A program made the translations under genes and the position numbers. A stretch of DNA of 52,937 bases from Candidatus Woesearchaeota archaeon (GTDB lineage: Archaea > Nanobdellota > Nanobdellia > Woesearchaeales > GW2011-AR4), in NCBI GenBank assembly GCA_016181305.1, contig JACOZN010000013.1:79691-132627 (forward strand), given 5' to 3'. How positions within the stretch are numbered: the first letter of the stretch is position 1; each line of letters begins with the position of its first letter. Shown in pieces: positions 23,477 through 32,117 of the stretch. The notes under the pieces were generated by a model. It did not search any database, was not told the DNA's origin, and saw only the letters and a program-made list of their open reading frames with translations.

Positions 23477-23853
23477 ATACTTTTAAGTAATTCCTTCTTT
23501 TTCTTTTCAAACTCTGCTTTAGAAATAGCTCCTTTGTCCTTTAATTCTTTCAATTTTGCTATTTTGGAAGTAGCATCTTCTTGTGGCTTAACTCCATGCT
23601 TATGGGTATCATAAAACATTGCTTTATTGTATGCTTGATACATAGTTCCCCAACCCACAATAAATACAAATACAGCAATGCCAATCCTCCATCCAGTGCC
23701 TAAATTTACTCCAAAAATTCTGGCAAGTGGTCTAAGTAAATCAACCACAAGCCATTTATCAAAAAAGTAAGTTACAACTGCTGAAACTACTAAGAAAATA
23801 CCCACCATCATAGTTTCTTTTTTCTCTTCTGGTGTTGATTCTTTGGTTTTCAT
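23473..23853 (-). CDS. SHOCT-domain membrane protein
   Basis: The 126-residue protein has two membrane segments (roughly residues 15-34 and 55-75) and a C-terminal SHOCT motif (IAKLKELKDKGAISKAEFE). SHOCT is a short oligomerisation element found next to many membrane and enzyme domains. ATG 23853 is chosen because AGGGGAG stands before it and it shares its A with the stop of the upstream lipoprotein gene (TGATG). The two genes form an operon. Confidence 0.75.
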   Translation of the reverse strand: MKTKESTPEEKKETMMVGIFLVVSAVVTYFFDKWLVVDLLRPLARIFGVNLGTGWRIGIAVFVFIVGWGTMYQAYNKAMFYDTHKHGVKPQEDATSKIAKLKELKDKGAISKAEFEKKKKELLKSI

Positions 23854-24482
23854 CAAATCTCCCCTCTTGCTTGCATATCTGCATAATCTGGAAATGCACT
23901 GTAACAATAATATCTGAATGTGCTATCTTCTTTTACATACTCTTCAGGAATATTTTTGCAGACTGTTTTATCATTAGTTTTTTGTGCAAAATTATAATAA
24001 CACTCTTTACGGATATATTTGTTATTACCATATTTAGTTTGACATATTGAAGAAACTGAAGAATCTTTTTTTACTACTGAATATTCTATGTAACATTTTA
24101 TCACATAATCTAAAATAGCAAAATTAACCCATTCATCTCTAATTTTGTAAGTAGTAATGAAAGCGGGGTCATTACTGCTTGTCATTTGATACGACTTTGT
24201 CATTGCATCACAAAACTCTGGATTATTATATTTAATTGCTAAATCAGAATAACAAGCAACAAGTTGATTAGTTTCTGAGTCATAGCAGTCTTCCGCAATA
24301 TCTATTATTTTTTCTTCGCTTAAAGTTTTAGTTTGTTGTTGGATAGAAGTAGAAGCTGTTTTTGTTGATGTAGCTACTTCACTTTTTGATTTTGGCGTAG
24401 TTGTAGTTTTCTCTATTGTTTGTGTTTGAGCACAGCTACTAATCAAAAATAGTGCCAATACAATAAAAATGGTAAGTTTCAT
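23853..24482 (-). CDS. Cys-rich secreted lipoprotein
   Basis: The 209-residue product has a signal peptide with lipobox (FLISSC), a Thr/Ser/Lys-rich spacer (residues ~20-55), and a helical domain with about nine Cys spaced as in small repeats (AEDCYD, VACYSDLAIK, PEFCDAM, IKCYIEY, SICQTKYG, KECYYNFA, TVCKNI, YYCYSAF). The repeated Cys-Tyr context suggests disulfide-bonded helical repeats outside the cell. Function is unknown. It is the first gene of a two-gene operon with the SHOCT protein. Confidence 0.65.
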   Translation of the reverse strand: MKLTIFIVLALFLISSCAQTQTIEKTTTTPKSKSEVATSTKTASTSIQQQTKTLSEEKIIDIAEDCYDSETNQLVACYSDLAIKYNNPEFCDAMTKSYQMTSSNDPAFITTYKIRDEWVNFAILDYVIKCYIEYSVVKKDSSVSSICQTKYGNNKYIRKECYYNFAQKTNDKTVCKNIPEEYVKEDSTFRYYCYSAFPDYADMQARGEI

Positions 24483-24568
24483 TGTTGATATGCCCTTATT
24501 AAATTTAATAGTTAACCGATAGGTAATGGATAGGTTTCTATATAAAAAGTTTACTATGAACAGAAGTT

Positions 24569-24829
24569 ATGAGTTGGGAGAAGTATAGTTTTGTGAAATA
24601 TGCACCATTACGCTCTGAAGTTCTAAAAATATTGGATACAGAGAAAACACCAAAAGAGATTAAGGATGAGTTACATAAATCCGATTCCAATGTAGCAAGG
24701 GCATTAAGGGAATTAACTAAAAAAGGGCTTGTCAAGTGTTTAACACCAAAAAGCAAGAAAGGTAAGATTTATGTTTTGACTAAAGAAGGTAGAGAAATAA
24801 GAACTAAACTATTGAAACAAAGTTTATAA
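24569..24829 (+). CDS. Winged-helix DNA-binding regulator
   Basis: The 86-residue protein is a single winged helix-turn-helix domain. The recognition region is TPKEIKDELHKSDSNVARAL, followed by LTKKGLVKCLTPKSKKGKIY as the wing and a final helix. It resembles the small archaeal HTH regulators common on plasmids and integrated elements. It likely controls the genes on either side: the lipoprotein operon starts 86 bases away in the opposite direction and the 58-residue gene follows. Confidence 0.8.
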   Translation: MSWEKYSFVKYAPLRSEVLKILDTEKTPKEIKDELHKSDSNVARALRELTKKGLVKCLTPKSKKGKIYVLTKEGREIRTKLLKQSL

Positions 24830-24853
24830 ACTTCATAATTTATTCTGTAAAAT

Positions 24854-25030
24854 ATGGACACTCGATTACTTAAAATTCTGGAAGAAGAAACAGCTAAAGA
24901 GAAAGCCAAGAAGAAAAAGAAACCTATATTTGAAGTCAGAAAGGAAAAAAGACTGAATTATTATTTTGGATGGCATAAAGGAAAACCGCTAGAAGAAGGA
25001 AAGACGGAAAAACAAACAAAGCTTGATTAA
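24854..25030 (+). CDS. Small charged protein (58 aa), unknown
   Basis: This short gene encodes a 58-residue, highly basic protein with a K-rich core (KEKAKKKKKPIFEVRKEK), an aromatic NYYFGWHKGKPL patch and an acidic/basic tail. The ATG lies 24 bases after the HTH gene. Possible nucleic-acid binding is inferred from charge only. Confidence 0.5.
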   Translation: MDTRLLKILEEETAKEKAKKKKKPIFEVRKEKRLNYYFGWHKGKPLEEGKTEKQTKLD

Positions 25031-25094
25031 TTTTTTCTAGATTACTTTTTCTCGTTAAATTTATATAAGCGAGCATTAACTAGGTATTGGTAAA

Positions 25095-27224
25095 ATGGTT
25101 GACGAAGAAAGTGGCACAATTCTTAATAAACTAGGAATATTGCCAAAATATGAACTAGTCCACCTAGTTAAAAAAATATACAAAAATGACAAGCAAGGTC
25201 TAATAAATATCATTTATTTAGTAACTTCAAAGAAGATAAGAGAGCCTTTTAATAAAATAAATAATTTTAATGCAGAAACTTTACTAGGACTTCTATCAGA
25301 AACTAAGGATTTGCCTATTGATTTGATTGATGAACTATATTATGAATATAACCAAACAAAGAACCCTTCACTATACTTCTTTGAAATTCTTGATTTTAAA
25401 GAATCTAATTTTTTAAAGTCAGGAGACAAAGATAAAGAAAAGTATTTTATTGACAAAATTAATTACATTAATCCAACTTTGGTTCTTAAAAGCAGACCTC
25501 AATTTAAAAATTTTAGCTTAGGAAGCATACATACAAAATCTAACATTATAGAAATAGAGTTGGATTTTCAGAGTAGAATTGATTATGTTGACCCTAAAAC
25601 TAAATTACCTAAACATATTTACTCTCTACATGAAGGGATAATATGGATTTCCAAAGACCATAAATCAATAGTAATAAAGGTTGATTCTTCGGATGTTAAT
25701 AAGATTTTAGTTAAGATTCTACAAAACTTATTAGAAAGTAAAGTTGTTAAGTTTAATTTAACAAAGGAAATAGTTAATGAAATTTTTCCTTTTGAAACAC
25801 TAAGAAGAGCAGGTTACATTGAGCCAGAATTAGGTGGTAAAAAATTTACTGAAAGAAAAACATTAGCAGATAGGCATTATTCAGACAAAGATGAAAGCAA
25901 AGAAACAGACGAAAGATGTGATAGACTTTATTCGTATCATAAAATTTCTTTAAATGAATTAGAAGTGGGAACAGCTGTAAGTGAAAAAGGAAAAATAACA
26001 CTCAATAGGCACATAAAGAGATCTGAGCTCAAATTATGGTCTCTTACCCTAATAAAAGATATTATTAGACATATGAGCCACTTAAAAAAAGAACAAATGT
26101 CTAAGTATCTTAACGGAATAGACAAAGATTCCATAATAGAACTAGATGAATTAACTACAAGCACCGCAAAGGAAAATTTATGTCATATTGCAGTTGCTGT
26201 AAGTAGCTTGAAAGAAAGCAATGAGGCTCAGATACAGACAAATCTTACTAGTCTTGAATTGTTTAATACTTTGAGTGAATATTTAATTCCAATATTTGAA
26301 CCAAGTTGTGTTGATTGTGGTGAGAATAGTTATACCTGCAATAATTGTGGAGAACTTAATTCTGCAGTCATAAGGAAAGGCTCAATAAAAATAAAATGTG
26401 ATGGATGTCAAAAGGAAATAAATAATTTAGCTGAAGATATAAAATGTCCAAATGATTCGAATCATAAAATTGATGGAACTATAGAAGAGAACGTATCTTT
26501 TTTCTCTACGAAAAAACTTTTTGAACTATTAAATAAACTTTCACGAGTATTAGAAATGGGTTTAAATTTGACTGAAATGGAAATTTTAAAAATTAAAAAT
26601 AGGATTATTTATTACAAACTCTCTAACAATAAAACCCTTTATCTAATGGATATGTTACCTTCATTTGCATCAATAACAAAAATAGATAAGATACCAACAA
26701 ACGTATTAACAACCCAGTTAATAAATTTGAAATATGCAAAAGAGAAATGCAACGTATACAGTGATGTAAACTGTCGGGATTGTATTATTTCTCAAAAAGG
26801 ACTTTGTATTCAAAGATTAGTAGGTAGCTTTACAAAAAATACTAGACTACATAGTCATTGTGGAACTGAGTTTGGCGACATATCTTTTGTAGAGAATGTA
26901 GATGGAAATAATATTACATTGGTAGGCTTAGCAAAATCTGACTTAAAAGTCTATGATAAAATGCTTACGCTTCGAAATGGCAAAGGTTCTAATTTATTTG
27001 CTCAAGCTTATGACGCATTGGCAGATAGCAGAATCAATTTTATAGCAATAATTGCAACAGCGATATTGCATGAAAAACTCAGAGAATCCTTAATACAGAT
27101 TACAAAATGGAACAATAAAAGGATTACTTTTATTGAAAAACCTGAATTAGTTAGGATGGTTTATGATTACATAGAAAAAATAAATCAAGGAAACTCAAAT
27201 TATCATTTTTGGGAAATTGTATAA
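25095..27224 (+). CDS. Large zinc-binding protein of unknown function, possible nuclease
   Basis: I recognise no family for this 709-residue protein, the largest on the element. Residues ~1-330 are helical and then strand-rich. Residues ~405-460 hold zinc-ribbon-like Cys groups (CVDCGENSYTCNNCG; IKCDGCQKEI; IKCPND). A further Cys set (CNVYSDVNCRDC...GLC) lies at ~560-580. After it comes LHSHCGTEFGDISF with LVGLAKSD some 12 residues on, and a helix-strand end. E...GD followed by a Lys in a strand recalls PD-(D/E)XK nucleases, but the acidic residue before the Lys is missing. It has its own promoter (TTTATATAAG) and stands beside regulators and HEPN-type genes. Confidence 0.55.
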   Translation: MVDEESGTILNKLGILPKYELVHLVKKIYKNDKQGLINIIYLVTSKKIREPFNKINNFNAETLLGLLSETKDLPIDLIDELYYEYNQTKNPSLYFFEILDFKESNFLKSGDKDKEKYFIDKINYINPTLVLKSRPQFKNFSLGSIHTKSNIIEIELDFQSRIDYVDPKTKLPKHIYSLHEGIIWISKDHKSIVIKVDSSDVNKILVKILQNLLESKVVKFNLTKEIVNEIFPFETLRRAGYIEPELGGKKFTERKTLADRHYSDKDESKETDERCDRLYSYHKISLNELEVGTAVSEKGKITLNRHIKRSELKLWSLTLIKDIIRHMSHLKKEQMSKYLNGIDKDSIIELDELTTSTAKENLCHIAVAVSSLKESNEAQIQTNLTSLELFNTLSEYLIPIFEPSCVDCGENSYTCNNCGELNSAVIRKGSIKIKCDGCQKEINNLAEDIKCPNDSNHKIDGTIEENVSFFSTKKLFELLNKLSRVLEMGLNLTEMEILKIKNRIIYYKLSNNKTLYLMDMLPSFASITKIDKIPTNVLTTQLINLKYAKEKCNVYSDVNCRDCIISQKGLCIQRLVGSFTKNTRLHSHCGTEFGDISFVENVDGNNITLVGLAKSDLKVYDKMLTLRNGKGSNLFAQAYDALADSRINFIAIIATAILHEKLRESLIQITKWNNKRITFIEKPELVRMVYDYIEKINQGNSNYHFWEIV

Positions 27225-27412
27225 ATATTTTATGGGTTACTTGTTGAAAAAATTTCTATAAAAACATGGTGCACACGTTTGGCAGACATAGGTAGATAAA
27301 AAATACCCCACCCCCATGAGCAAACTTTTCTCATCGATATACTACAATCCATAGATTATAATCCATTTTATCGACTACGAGTGTGTTTATATACTTCAAT
27401 ACCACTGATTTC

Positions 27413-27470
27413 TTGGGTTAAAAAAAGTTGGCAAAAGTTCCGCTAAAGACCAATTGCCAACTTTACCCAA
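27413..27470 (+). promoter_or_regulatory. Long hairpin in the 5' leader of the small-protein operon
   Basis: AAAGTTGGCAA (27424-27434) pairs perfectly with TTGCCAACTTT (27454-27464). TTGGGT (27413-27418) pairs with ACCCAA (27465-27470), giving a 17-bp stem with one 5-base bulge and a 19-base loop. A TATA-like TTTATATAC (27387-27394) lies about 20 bases before it, so transcripts should begin at the hairpin. It could protect the mRNA, control expression, or be an element origin structure. Confidence 0.6.
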
Positions 27471-27500
27471 TAACAACCACGAATGGAGGTATTAGGTAAA

Positions 27501-27884
27501 ATGGGAACAAAGAAACAGAATATAAAAACTTTGGCATCGAAAGATGCTCAACCAGAAAGAGGTGAGATTGAAAACAGAGTCGTTTTTACCCTATATTGTA
27601 AAGACGTTATTGATGGGATCAAGAAACAACTTGCCAAAAAGCCAATGGCAATGAAACAGGCAGTGGTAGTTTCTTTATTGTTGGTAGATGAACCAACCAG
27701 AAAAGAAATTCTTGAATTGGTCCGGGAAAACAAGAAGTTTGATAAAACATTGGAAGGTTTTATCACAACCAATAAGAAGAAGATAATGGATTTCTTCCAG
27801 AACCAAAAGGACAAGACAAGCACAACAGCTGTTCTAAAACAAAGAATAGCCGAACTCGAGGCACAGGTTGGTGATAAAAAATGA
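27501..27884 (+). CDS. Small helical protein with C-terminal coiled coil, unknown
   Basis: The 127-residue protein has a basic N-terminus, a helical middle (DVIDGIKKQLAKKPMAMKQA; EPTRKEILELVRENKKF) and a C-terminal coiled coil (AVLKQRIAELEAQV). ATG 27501 is chosen because GGAGGT stands 10 bases before it; an ATG at 27483 overlaps that site. It starts a three-gene operon (ATGA overlap with the next gene). A role in plasmid maintenance or replication control is possible from size and context only. Confidence 0.55.
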   Translation: MGTKKQNIKTLASKDAQPERGEIENRVVFTLYCKDVIDGIKKQLAKKPMAMKQAVVVSLLLVDEPTRKEILELVRENKKFDKTLEGFITTNKKKIMDFFQNQKDKTSTTAVLKQRIAELEAQVGDKK

Positions 27885-28015
27885 AAGAAACCACCAATTA
27901 CCCCAATTCTTTGGAGCAAGTCCAAGAATTGATGAAGCAACACACCAAAGAAGCTTACCTGAAAAGATTAGCCAAAATTGGTGTAATTGTGAGGGATAAA
28001 AATGACAACCGATAA
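27881..28015 (+). CDS. Very small protein (44 aa) in overlapping operon
   Basis: The ATG overlaps the previous stop (ATGA), and the stop overlaps the next gene's start by 14 bases. The 44-residue product is helical and basic (LEQVQELMKQHTKEAYLKRL). The tight overlaps on both sides are the main support. Confidence 0.5.
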   Translation: MKETTNYPNSLEQVQELMKQHTKEAYLKRLAKIGVIVRDKNDNR

Positions 28016-28232
28016 GTGTGCTTGCGGAAACGACAAAGAAGATTGGATGGAAGTCTGTAAGCAATGCTATGCAAAGAATAAAGGCAACAAACCAACATCA
28101 AAGAACAAAGATAAGGAAATAAAAAGACAAGTTTTCTTAAAAATTGCCAGCGAACAACTGAAATCCCAACAACCAAAGGACTTGGTAAGCTATGCACAAA
28201 GCTTGGAAATTGAATTTAACAAATGGGCTTAA
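28002..28232 (+). CDS. Small zinc-finger protein
   Basis: The 76-residue protein opens with a four-Cys zinc knuckle (KCACGND then VCKQCYAK), a Lys/Asn linker and a C-terminal helix pair (LVSYAQSLEIEFNKW). Such small zinc fingers are common on archaeal plasmids and probably bind nucleic acid. It is the last gene of the operon, followed by T-rich sequence (28245-28257) that could terminate transcription. Confidence 0.65.
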   Translation: MTTDKCACGNDKEDWMEVCKQCYAKNKGNKPTSKNKDKEIKRQVFLKIASEQLKSQQPKDLVSYAQSLEIEFNKWA

Positions 28233-28307
28233 TTGCCCATTGTTTTTTCTTTTTTGATTTTGATAAGAACAAAAACTATTAAATACCTATGATTAACCCC
28301 ATAATTT

Positions 28308-29021
28308 ATGTTAAAGAAAACCCTAACAGCAATTGCAATAGTAGTATCTATAGTCGCATTTATATTTCTGATAGGTTGGGTAATATCAAGTCTAACTGCT
28401 AATGAATATAAAGATAAAGCAAAGTCTTATGATGACTTACAAAATGAACTTACCCTTTGTCATGGAAATTTGACTCAAAAACAATTACAGTATAATAACT
28501 TACAGAAAGTAAAAGACACGGCTATTGATGCCTTGACTAAAGACAAAACCGAACTAAATAACAATTTACAAAATTTAGGTCAGGAACTTGATTCTTGCAA
28601 CAAAACCCAACAAGGGAAAAATCTGGAGATAGGAAACCTAAAAAATAAATTAACTAACTGTACTTCAAATCAGCCAAATGTGTCCAATAATTGCCCAGTA
28701 GCATTAAGCCCTGCTCCAAGTGATAAAACCATGTTTTTTGGTAGCGTCATGGATGTTTCAACTATAAAAATTATTGGTACAATATCAGTCATAACCCTTA
28801 TAACTTTATTAACAATCCCATTTTCACTTGCATTTACTATTAATTTAAAGATAGGTGTAGTAGTGAGTTGGTTTATTGCAAATGCCCTTACTGTTGCTGT
28901 TCAAATTATTTTAGAAGTAATAGAAGCAGATTTGGATTTTAAAATCAGGTCGTTAATCACAGTTGTAGTGTTCACAGTTATCTTTGCTTTATTTGCTTAT
29001 GCAACAAGAGACTGGGATTAA
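28308..29021 (+). CDS. Membrane protein with extracellular coiled coil
   Basis: The 237-residue protein has an N-terminal membrane helix (residues ~7-30). A coiled coil of ~85 residues rich in Asn, Gln and Lys follows (DLQNELTLCHGNLTQKQLQ; LQNLGQELDSC), with four or five Cys. Three membrane segments occupy ~150-232. Family and function are unknown. The TATA-like TTAAATACC at 28278 gives it its own promoter. It meets the next gene tail to tail with no gap. Confidence 0.55.
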   Translation: MLKKTLTAIAIVVSIVAFIFLIGWVISSLTANEYKDKAKSYDDLQNELTLCHGNLTQKQLQYNNLQKVKDTAIDALTKDKTELNNNLQNLGQELDSCNKTQQGKNLEIGNLKNKLTNCTSNQPNVSNNCPVALSPAPSDKTMFFGSVMDVSTIKIIGTISVITLITLLTIPFSLAFTINLKIGVVVSWFIANALTVAVQIILEVIEADLDFKIRSLITVVVFTVIFALFAYATRDWD

Positions 29022-29786
29022 TTATTGTTTAAGTACTTCTTTTTCGTTTTCTTTATTTTTTTGAGCTTCGTAGTGTTTCATCAAAGCTTTATTCTCATCA
29101 TCAATATCTTTTTTAGTATAAACAATAGCTTTAATTCTATGAATTCCTGAAGTTAGCAAACTAATATCATGCTTTATACTATCAATACCTTTAGCAATAG
29201 TATGTAGAGGTGGATCTCCCAATTGTTGCAACCCAATCAATTCTGAAAAATCAATCGTGAATTTTTCCTTATAATCATTATCATCTTTATCTTTATAATC
29301 AACCTTAATATCAAAGCTAGATTTGAACTTTTCTTGAGGATTTTCAGCAAGACTGGTAAGAAAGAACTGTAGTTTTTGATTGGGTGCTAAATATTTTATT
29401 CCATTTTTAATAAAGTTCTTATCGGATAACAAATGTCCCTTTTTTAATTCCAAATTTTTACTAATTTCAAACTTAATATCATAAGCTGGTCCAGTTCCTA
29501 TATTCCTTATGACCATATCAATAAAATTAATCCATTCTTCTCTTGGTTGAATTATTATCGATATATTAGGCACCCTTTGTGATTCTCTCATCTGTCTTGT
29601 TTCATCGACAAGTCTCCATGTCAGGATGGAATATGTCAAGCTGGACAGTGCCACAACAGATGTAAATATTAACATCAAAGTTCCACTGTTTTTGTTTAGA
29701 AACTCTGAATATTGCCAACTACTTATAATCAGCACAGCTAACAAAAACAGAATAGTTATGAATATTGATTTATCTTTCATATACAA
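29022..29786 (-). CDS. Membrane-anchored protein with Ig-like strand region, unknown
   Basis: Two membrane helices (residues ~7-24 and ~36-58) are followed by a cytoplasmic strand-rich domain with the segment VIRNIGTGPAYDIKFEI. That segment is a motif I associate with a widespread set of uncharacterised bacterial and archaeal membrane proteins. A basic-acidic helical tail of 60 residues follows. No enzymatic motif is seen. A TATA-like TTTATAAAC lies 25-30 bases upstream on the reverse strand. Confidence 0.55.
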   Translation of the reverse strand: MYMKDKSIFITILFLLAVLIISSWQYSEFLNKNSGTLMLIFTSVVALSSLTYSILTWRLVDETRQMRESQRVPNISIIIQPREEWINFIDMVIRNIGTGPAYDIKFEISKNLELKKGHLLSDKNFIKNGIKYLAPNQKLQFFLTSLAENPQEKFKSSFDIKVDYKDKDDNDYKEKFTIDFSELIGLQQLGDPPLHTIAKGIDSIKHDISLLTSGIHRIKAIVYTKKDIDDENKALMKHYEAQKNKENEKEVLKQ

Positions 29787-30263
29787 ATATCAATATTTTG
29801 TCCTTTATAAACGTTATTGGAAAATTTAGCCCATTTTTAGCCAGTCACTAACCCTAATGAAAATGCCTAATTTTGTCTCTTTGGTCTTATAACAAACCCA
29901 AAAAATTGTTCTGTTTTGTAGTCGGTAGTGTTTAAGGCATTTGCTAATCTTTTAAGATAGGTATCATGCCTTAATGTTGTAGAAGCACGGATATTAACCA
30001 CTTTTTATTATTTTAAGCTATTTTTGCCCTCTTTTTCGCTAAATGGTTGAATCATACCACCCTATCGGATATCGTTGAAATTTGGGCGAGATGGCTATAT
30101 TTTCATAGGTAAAATTATCGTTAAAATTTAAGATTTTAGGGAAATCAATTCCTTCACAATTTCAATTTTAAGCTTTTTATGGCATTATTGTCCTATACCA
30201 ATTTTTGACATTAAAATAAATCATACAGGCAAGAATGTCCAATGGTTAAATTATATTGGAAGT
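29787..30263. other. Gene-free 477-base stretch in the element with dyads
   Basis: No supported open frame is found on either strand. It holds a perfect 9-base inverted repeat, TTAAGGCAT (29932-29940) and ATGCCTTAA (29966-29974), around an inner ATCTT/AAGAT pair. The rest is AT-rich, with the promoter of the 29022-29786 gene at its left end. It could hold a replication origin or a non-coding RNA; nothing more can be supported. Confidence 0.4.
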
Positions 30264-31451
30264 CTAAAGATATTTGCGAGTTAAGGAAACTAAGAATGCA
30301 CTAGACACTATAATTCCTAAAAATCCTTCAAAAACTGATAGTAACTTAGTTATTCCAACTGGGACTATTTCACCATAACCTATAGTTGTGAATGTAGTAC
30401 CTGAAAAATATAGTGAATCCATAACATCCAAGCCATTAACCAACTCTTCATTAATACTGAAATGTGATATTGGCAGTAAATAAATCAAAGTAAACAAAGA
30501 ATATAATATAATCGCCATAAAAAGAATTCTAATTGGTTTAAGTAAAGCACCAGTAATTCGCAAAATATACTTCAAAAATTTTCTTTTATTCGCTAAAATA
30601 GTTTTATAATATTTTAATTTGTTAAAAATATCTTTGTTATCCCTAATTGTTGTGTTTTTCTCAATGAAATTTATTGTATCAAAAATATAAGAATGAGACA
30701 TATTATCAAGATTTTGTTCTAGGTTTGTTGAATCTCTAAACAAGAATAAATTAAAACCATCTCTTAATTTTAGATATTTCTTGTTTCTTTTATAATCATC
30801 TATCGTGTAATACCCTAAATTTTCATAGTTAATTTGGTTATAATCAAAATAAACCTTTTCAGTTTTTAATTTCACAAATTTTACAAATGAGAAATCGTTA
30901 TCATAAGTCATAAATTGTTGAATAATATTTTCTTCTAATTCGAATTTGAATATACGACTACTGTGGATACCCATGCGTAAAATGCTCGATAATCTTATAT
31001 TCACATCGCTTGCATTTAAACTAATTATTGATAAATCATCAGTTTCAACTAAACGGACTATATTTAGCCTACCCTTGATTATACAGTTATCTAGTGTTAC
31101 ATTTTTAAGATTATTTGTTTTATCCCCTATTGTTAAGTTTCCAAGTATAATACAATTTTTAAATTTTATTTGGATTGAATTTTGTAAAGATATACTACAC
31201 ATTATTACTGAATTTTGAATTTCTACAATTGGTTCGTGATATCTATCCTCACCATCCAATCCCAAATCAGATTTATTGAGTGTTTTAAAATCTGGTCTTG
31301 TTTGAAGTAATTTCTTTAATTGTCCATCAAAATTTTTCTCATAGTCAATTCTATGTTCGGATACTATTTTACTAAGGTATATGGGTAGTTCTTCTTCCAT
31401 TAATTTAGGAAGTAAAGGATTCTTTAAAATTATTTCCTTTTTCTCCTTCAT
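30264..31451 (-). CDS. Two-helix potassium channel with repeat-like N-terminal region
   Basis: The last ~95 residues of this 395-residue protein form a two-helix ion channel: helix 1 (FMAIILYSLFTLIYLLP), a pore helix (MDSLYFSGTTF), the potassium selectivity filter TTIGYGE, and helix 2. The N-terminal 170 residues show repeated hydrophobic-x-x-C/N strands (SISLQNSIQIKFKNCIILGN, VTLDNCIIKGRLNI) like a beta-helix or pentapeptide-type repeat. A helical linker lies between. Known relatives on mobile elements are channels with repeat domains; regulation by the repeat domain and a role in membrane depolarisation are inferred. Confidence 0.8.
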   Translation of the reverse strand: MKEKKEIILKNPLLPKLMEEELPIYLSKIVSEHRIDYEKNFDGQLKKLLQTRPDFKTLNKSDLGLDGEDRYHEPIVEIQNSVIMCSISLQNSIQIKFKNCIILGNLTIGDKTNNLKNVTLDNCIIKGRLNIVRLVETDDLSIISLNASDVNIRLSSILRMGIHSSRIFKFELEENIIQQFMTYDNDFSFVKFVKLKTEKVYFDYNQINYENLGYYTIDDYKRNKKYLKLRDGFNLFLFRDSTNLEQNLDNMSHSYIFDTINFIEKNTTIRDNKDIFNKLKYYKTILANKRKFLKYILRITGALLKPIRILFMAIILYSLFTLIYLLPISHFSINEELVNGLDVMDSLYFSGTTFTTIGYGEIVPVGITKLLSVFEGFLGIIVSSAFLVSLTRKYL

Positions 31452-31895
31452 TTTTTACTTTCATAATCTTATGTTTTACCATCATCGGAAAACAATCCAA
31501 AGTCAAATTATCTATCCCAACATCTTTTAATTCTCCTTAAAGAAATTCATTTATACAAACGAGGCAGAAGATAGCTACTATTTGGTTTCTGAAAAATTTT
31601 CTGTAGATAAAAGATGAACAAGTCCCTTTTTGTGCGTTATGGTACGAAAAGGCAAAATTAAACGTAAATTGGAGGATTGACACCTTTATAGCGACGAATC
31701 AACAATTTAAGCCAAAAAGTATCACTGCGTGTGGTATCTATAAGGTAGGTATTTGTCTAAACATATACACAAAAATCCCCCTAATTTTCAAGATAAAGTA
31801 TTTATATAACCTCAACCACATATACATGTATATAAAAAAAGAAGCAAAAACCTCCAGTTTATTGCTGTTGGTTGCTTTCTTTAGGTATACAAAAT
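31452..31895. other. Gene-free 444-base stretch with an RNA-type hairpin
   Basis: No supported gene is found. At 31625-31652, CCTTTTTGTGC and GTACGAAAAGG can pair over 11 positions as RNA (two G-U pairs) around a 6-base loop. A GGAGG motif (31671-31675) has only a tiny frame nearby. TATA-like TATTTATATAAC (31799-31810) probably serves the Sm-like gene. A small RNA is possible but unproven. Confidence 0.35.
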
Positions 31896-32117
31896 ATGTT
31901 TGATAAGCTATTAGGAAAGTCAATAAAGTGCGTTTATGTTGATGGAAACCAGCATAAAGCTATTTCTGGATTACTGAAAGACCAAAGCCCTAGTTTTGTA
32001 ACCATTTTTACGAATCAAGGTCAATATTTCTATGTCAAAGTTCAAGCTATAACAAGCTTGTATGAAAAAATAAGTGTGTTTGGAGGAAAACAAAATGGCG
32101 GAGTTATTCGAAAGTAA
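31896..32117 (+). CDS. Small Sm-like protein
   Basis: The 73-residue product (ATG 31896) has the helix plus five-strand look of an Sm/Hfq-type domain: FDKLLGKSIKCVYVDGNQHK, AISGLLKDQSPSFVTIFTN, GQYFYVKVQAITSLYEK. If right, it could bind RNA or regulate element genes. The sequence match is weak and short. Its end overlaps the candidate replicase gene by 23 bases, so the two are co-translated. Confidence 0.45.
   Translation: MFDKLLGKSIKCVYVDGNQHKAISGLLKDQSPSFVTIFTNQGQYFYVKVQAITSLYEKISVFGGKQNGGVIRK

Noticed and set aside
27413-27470. CRISPR-like or tRNA-like repeat
   Set aside because: There is only one dyad, no spaced direct repeats, and no cloverleaf. No CRISPR array or cas gene is visible anywhere in the window.
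31625-31652. Hairpin as a functional small RNA or terminator
   Set aside because: The stem needs G-U pairs, has no T-run, no linked gene ends there, and no promoter can be tied to it.
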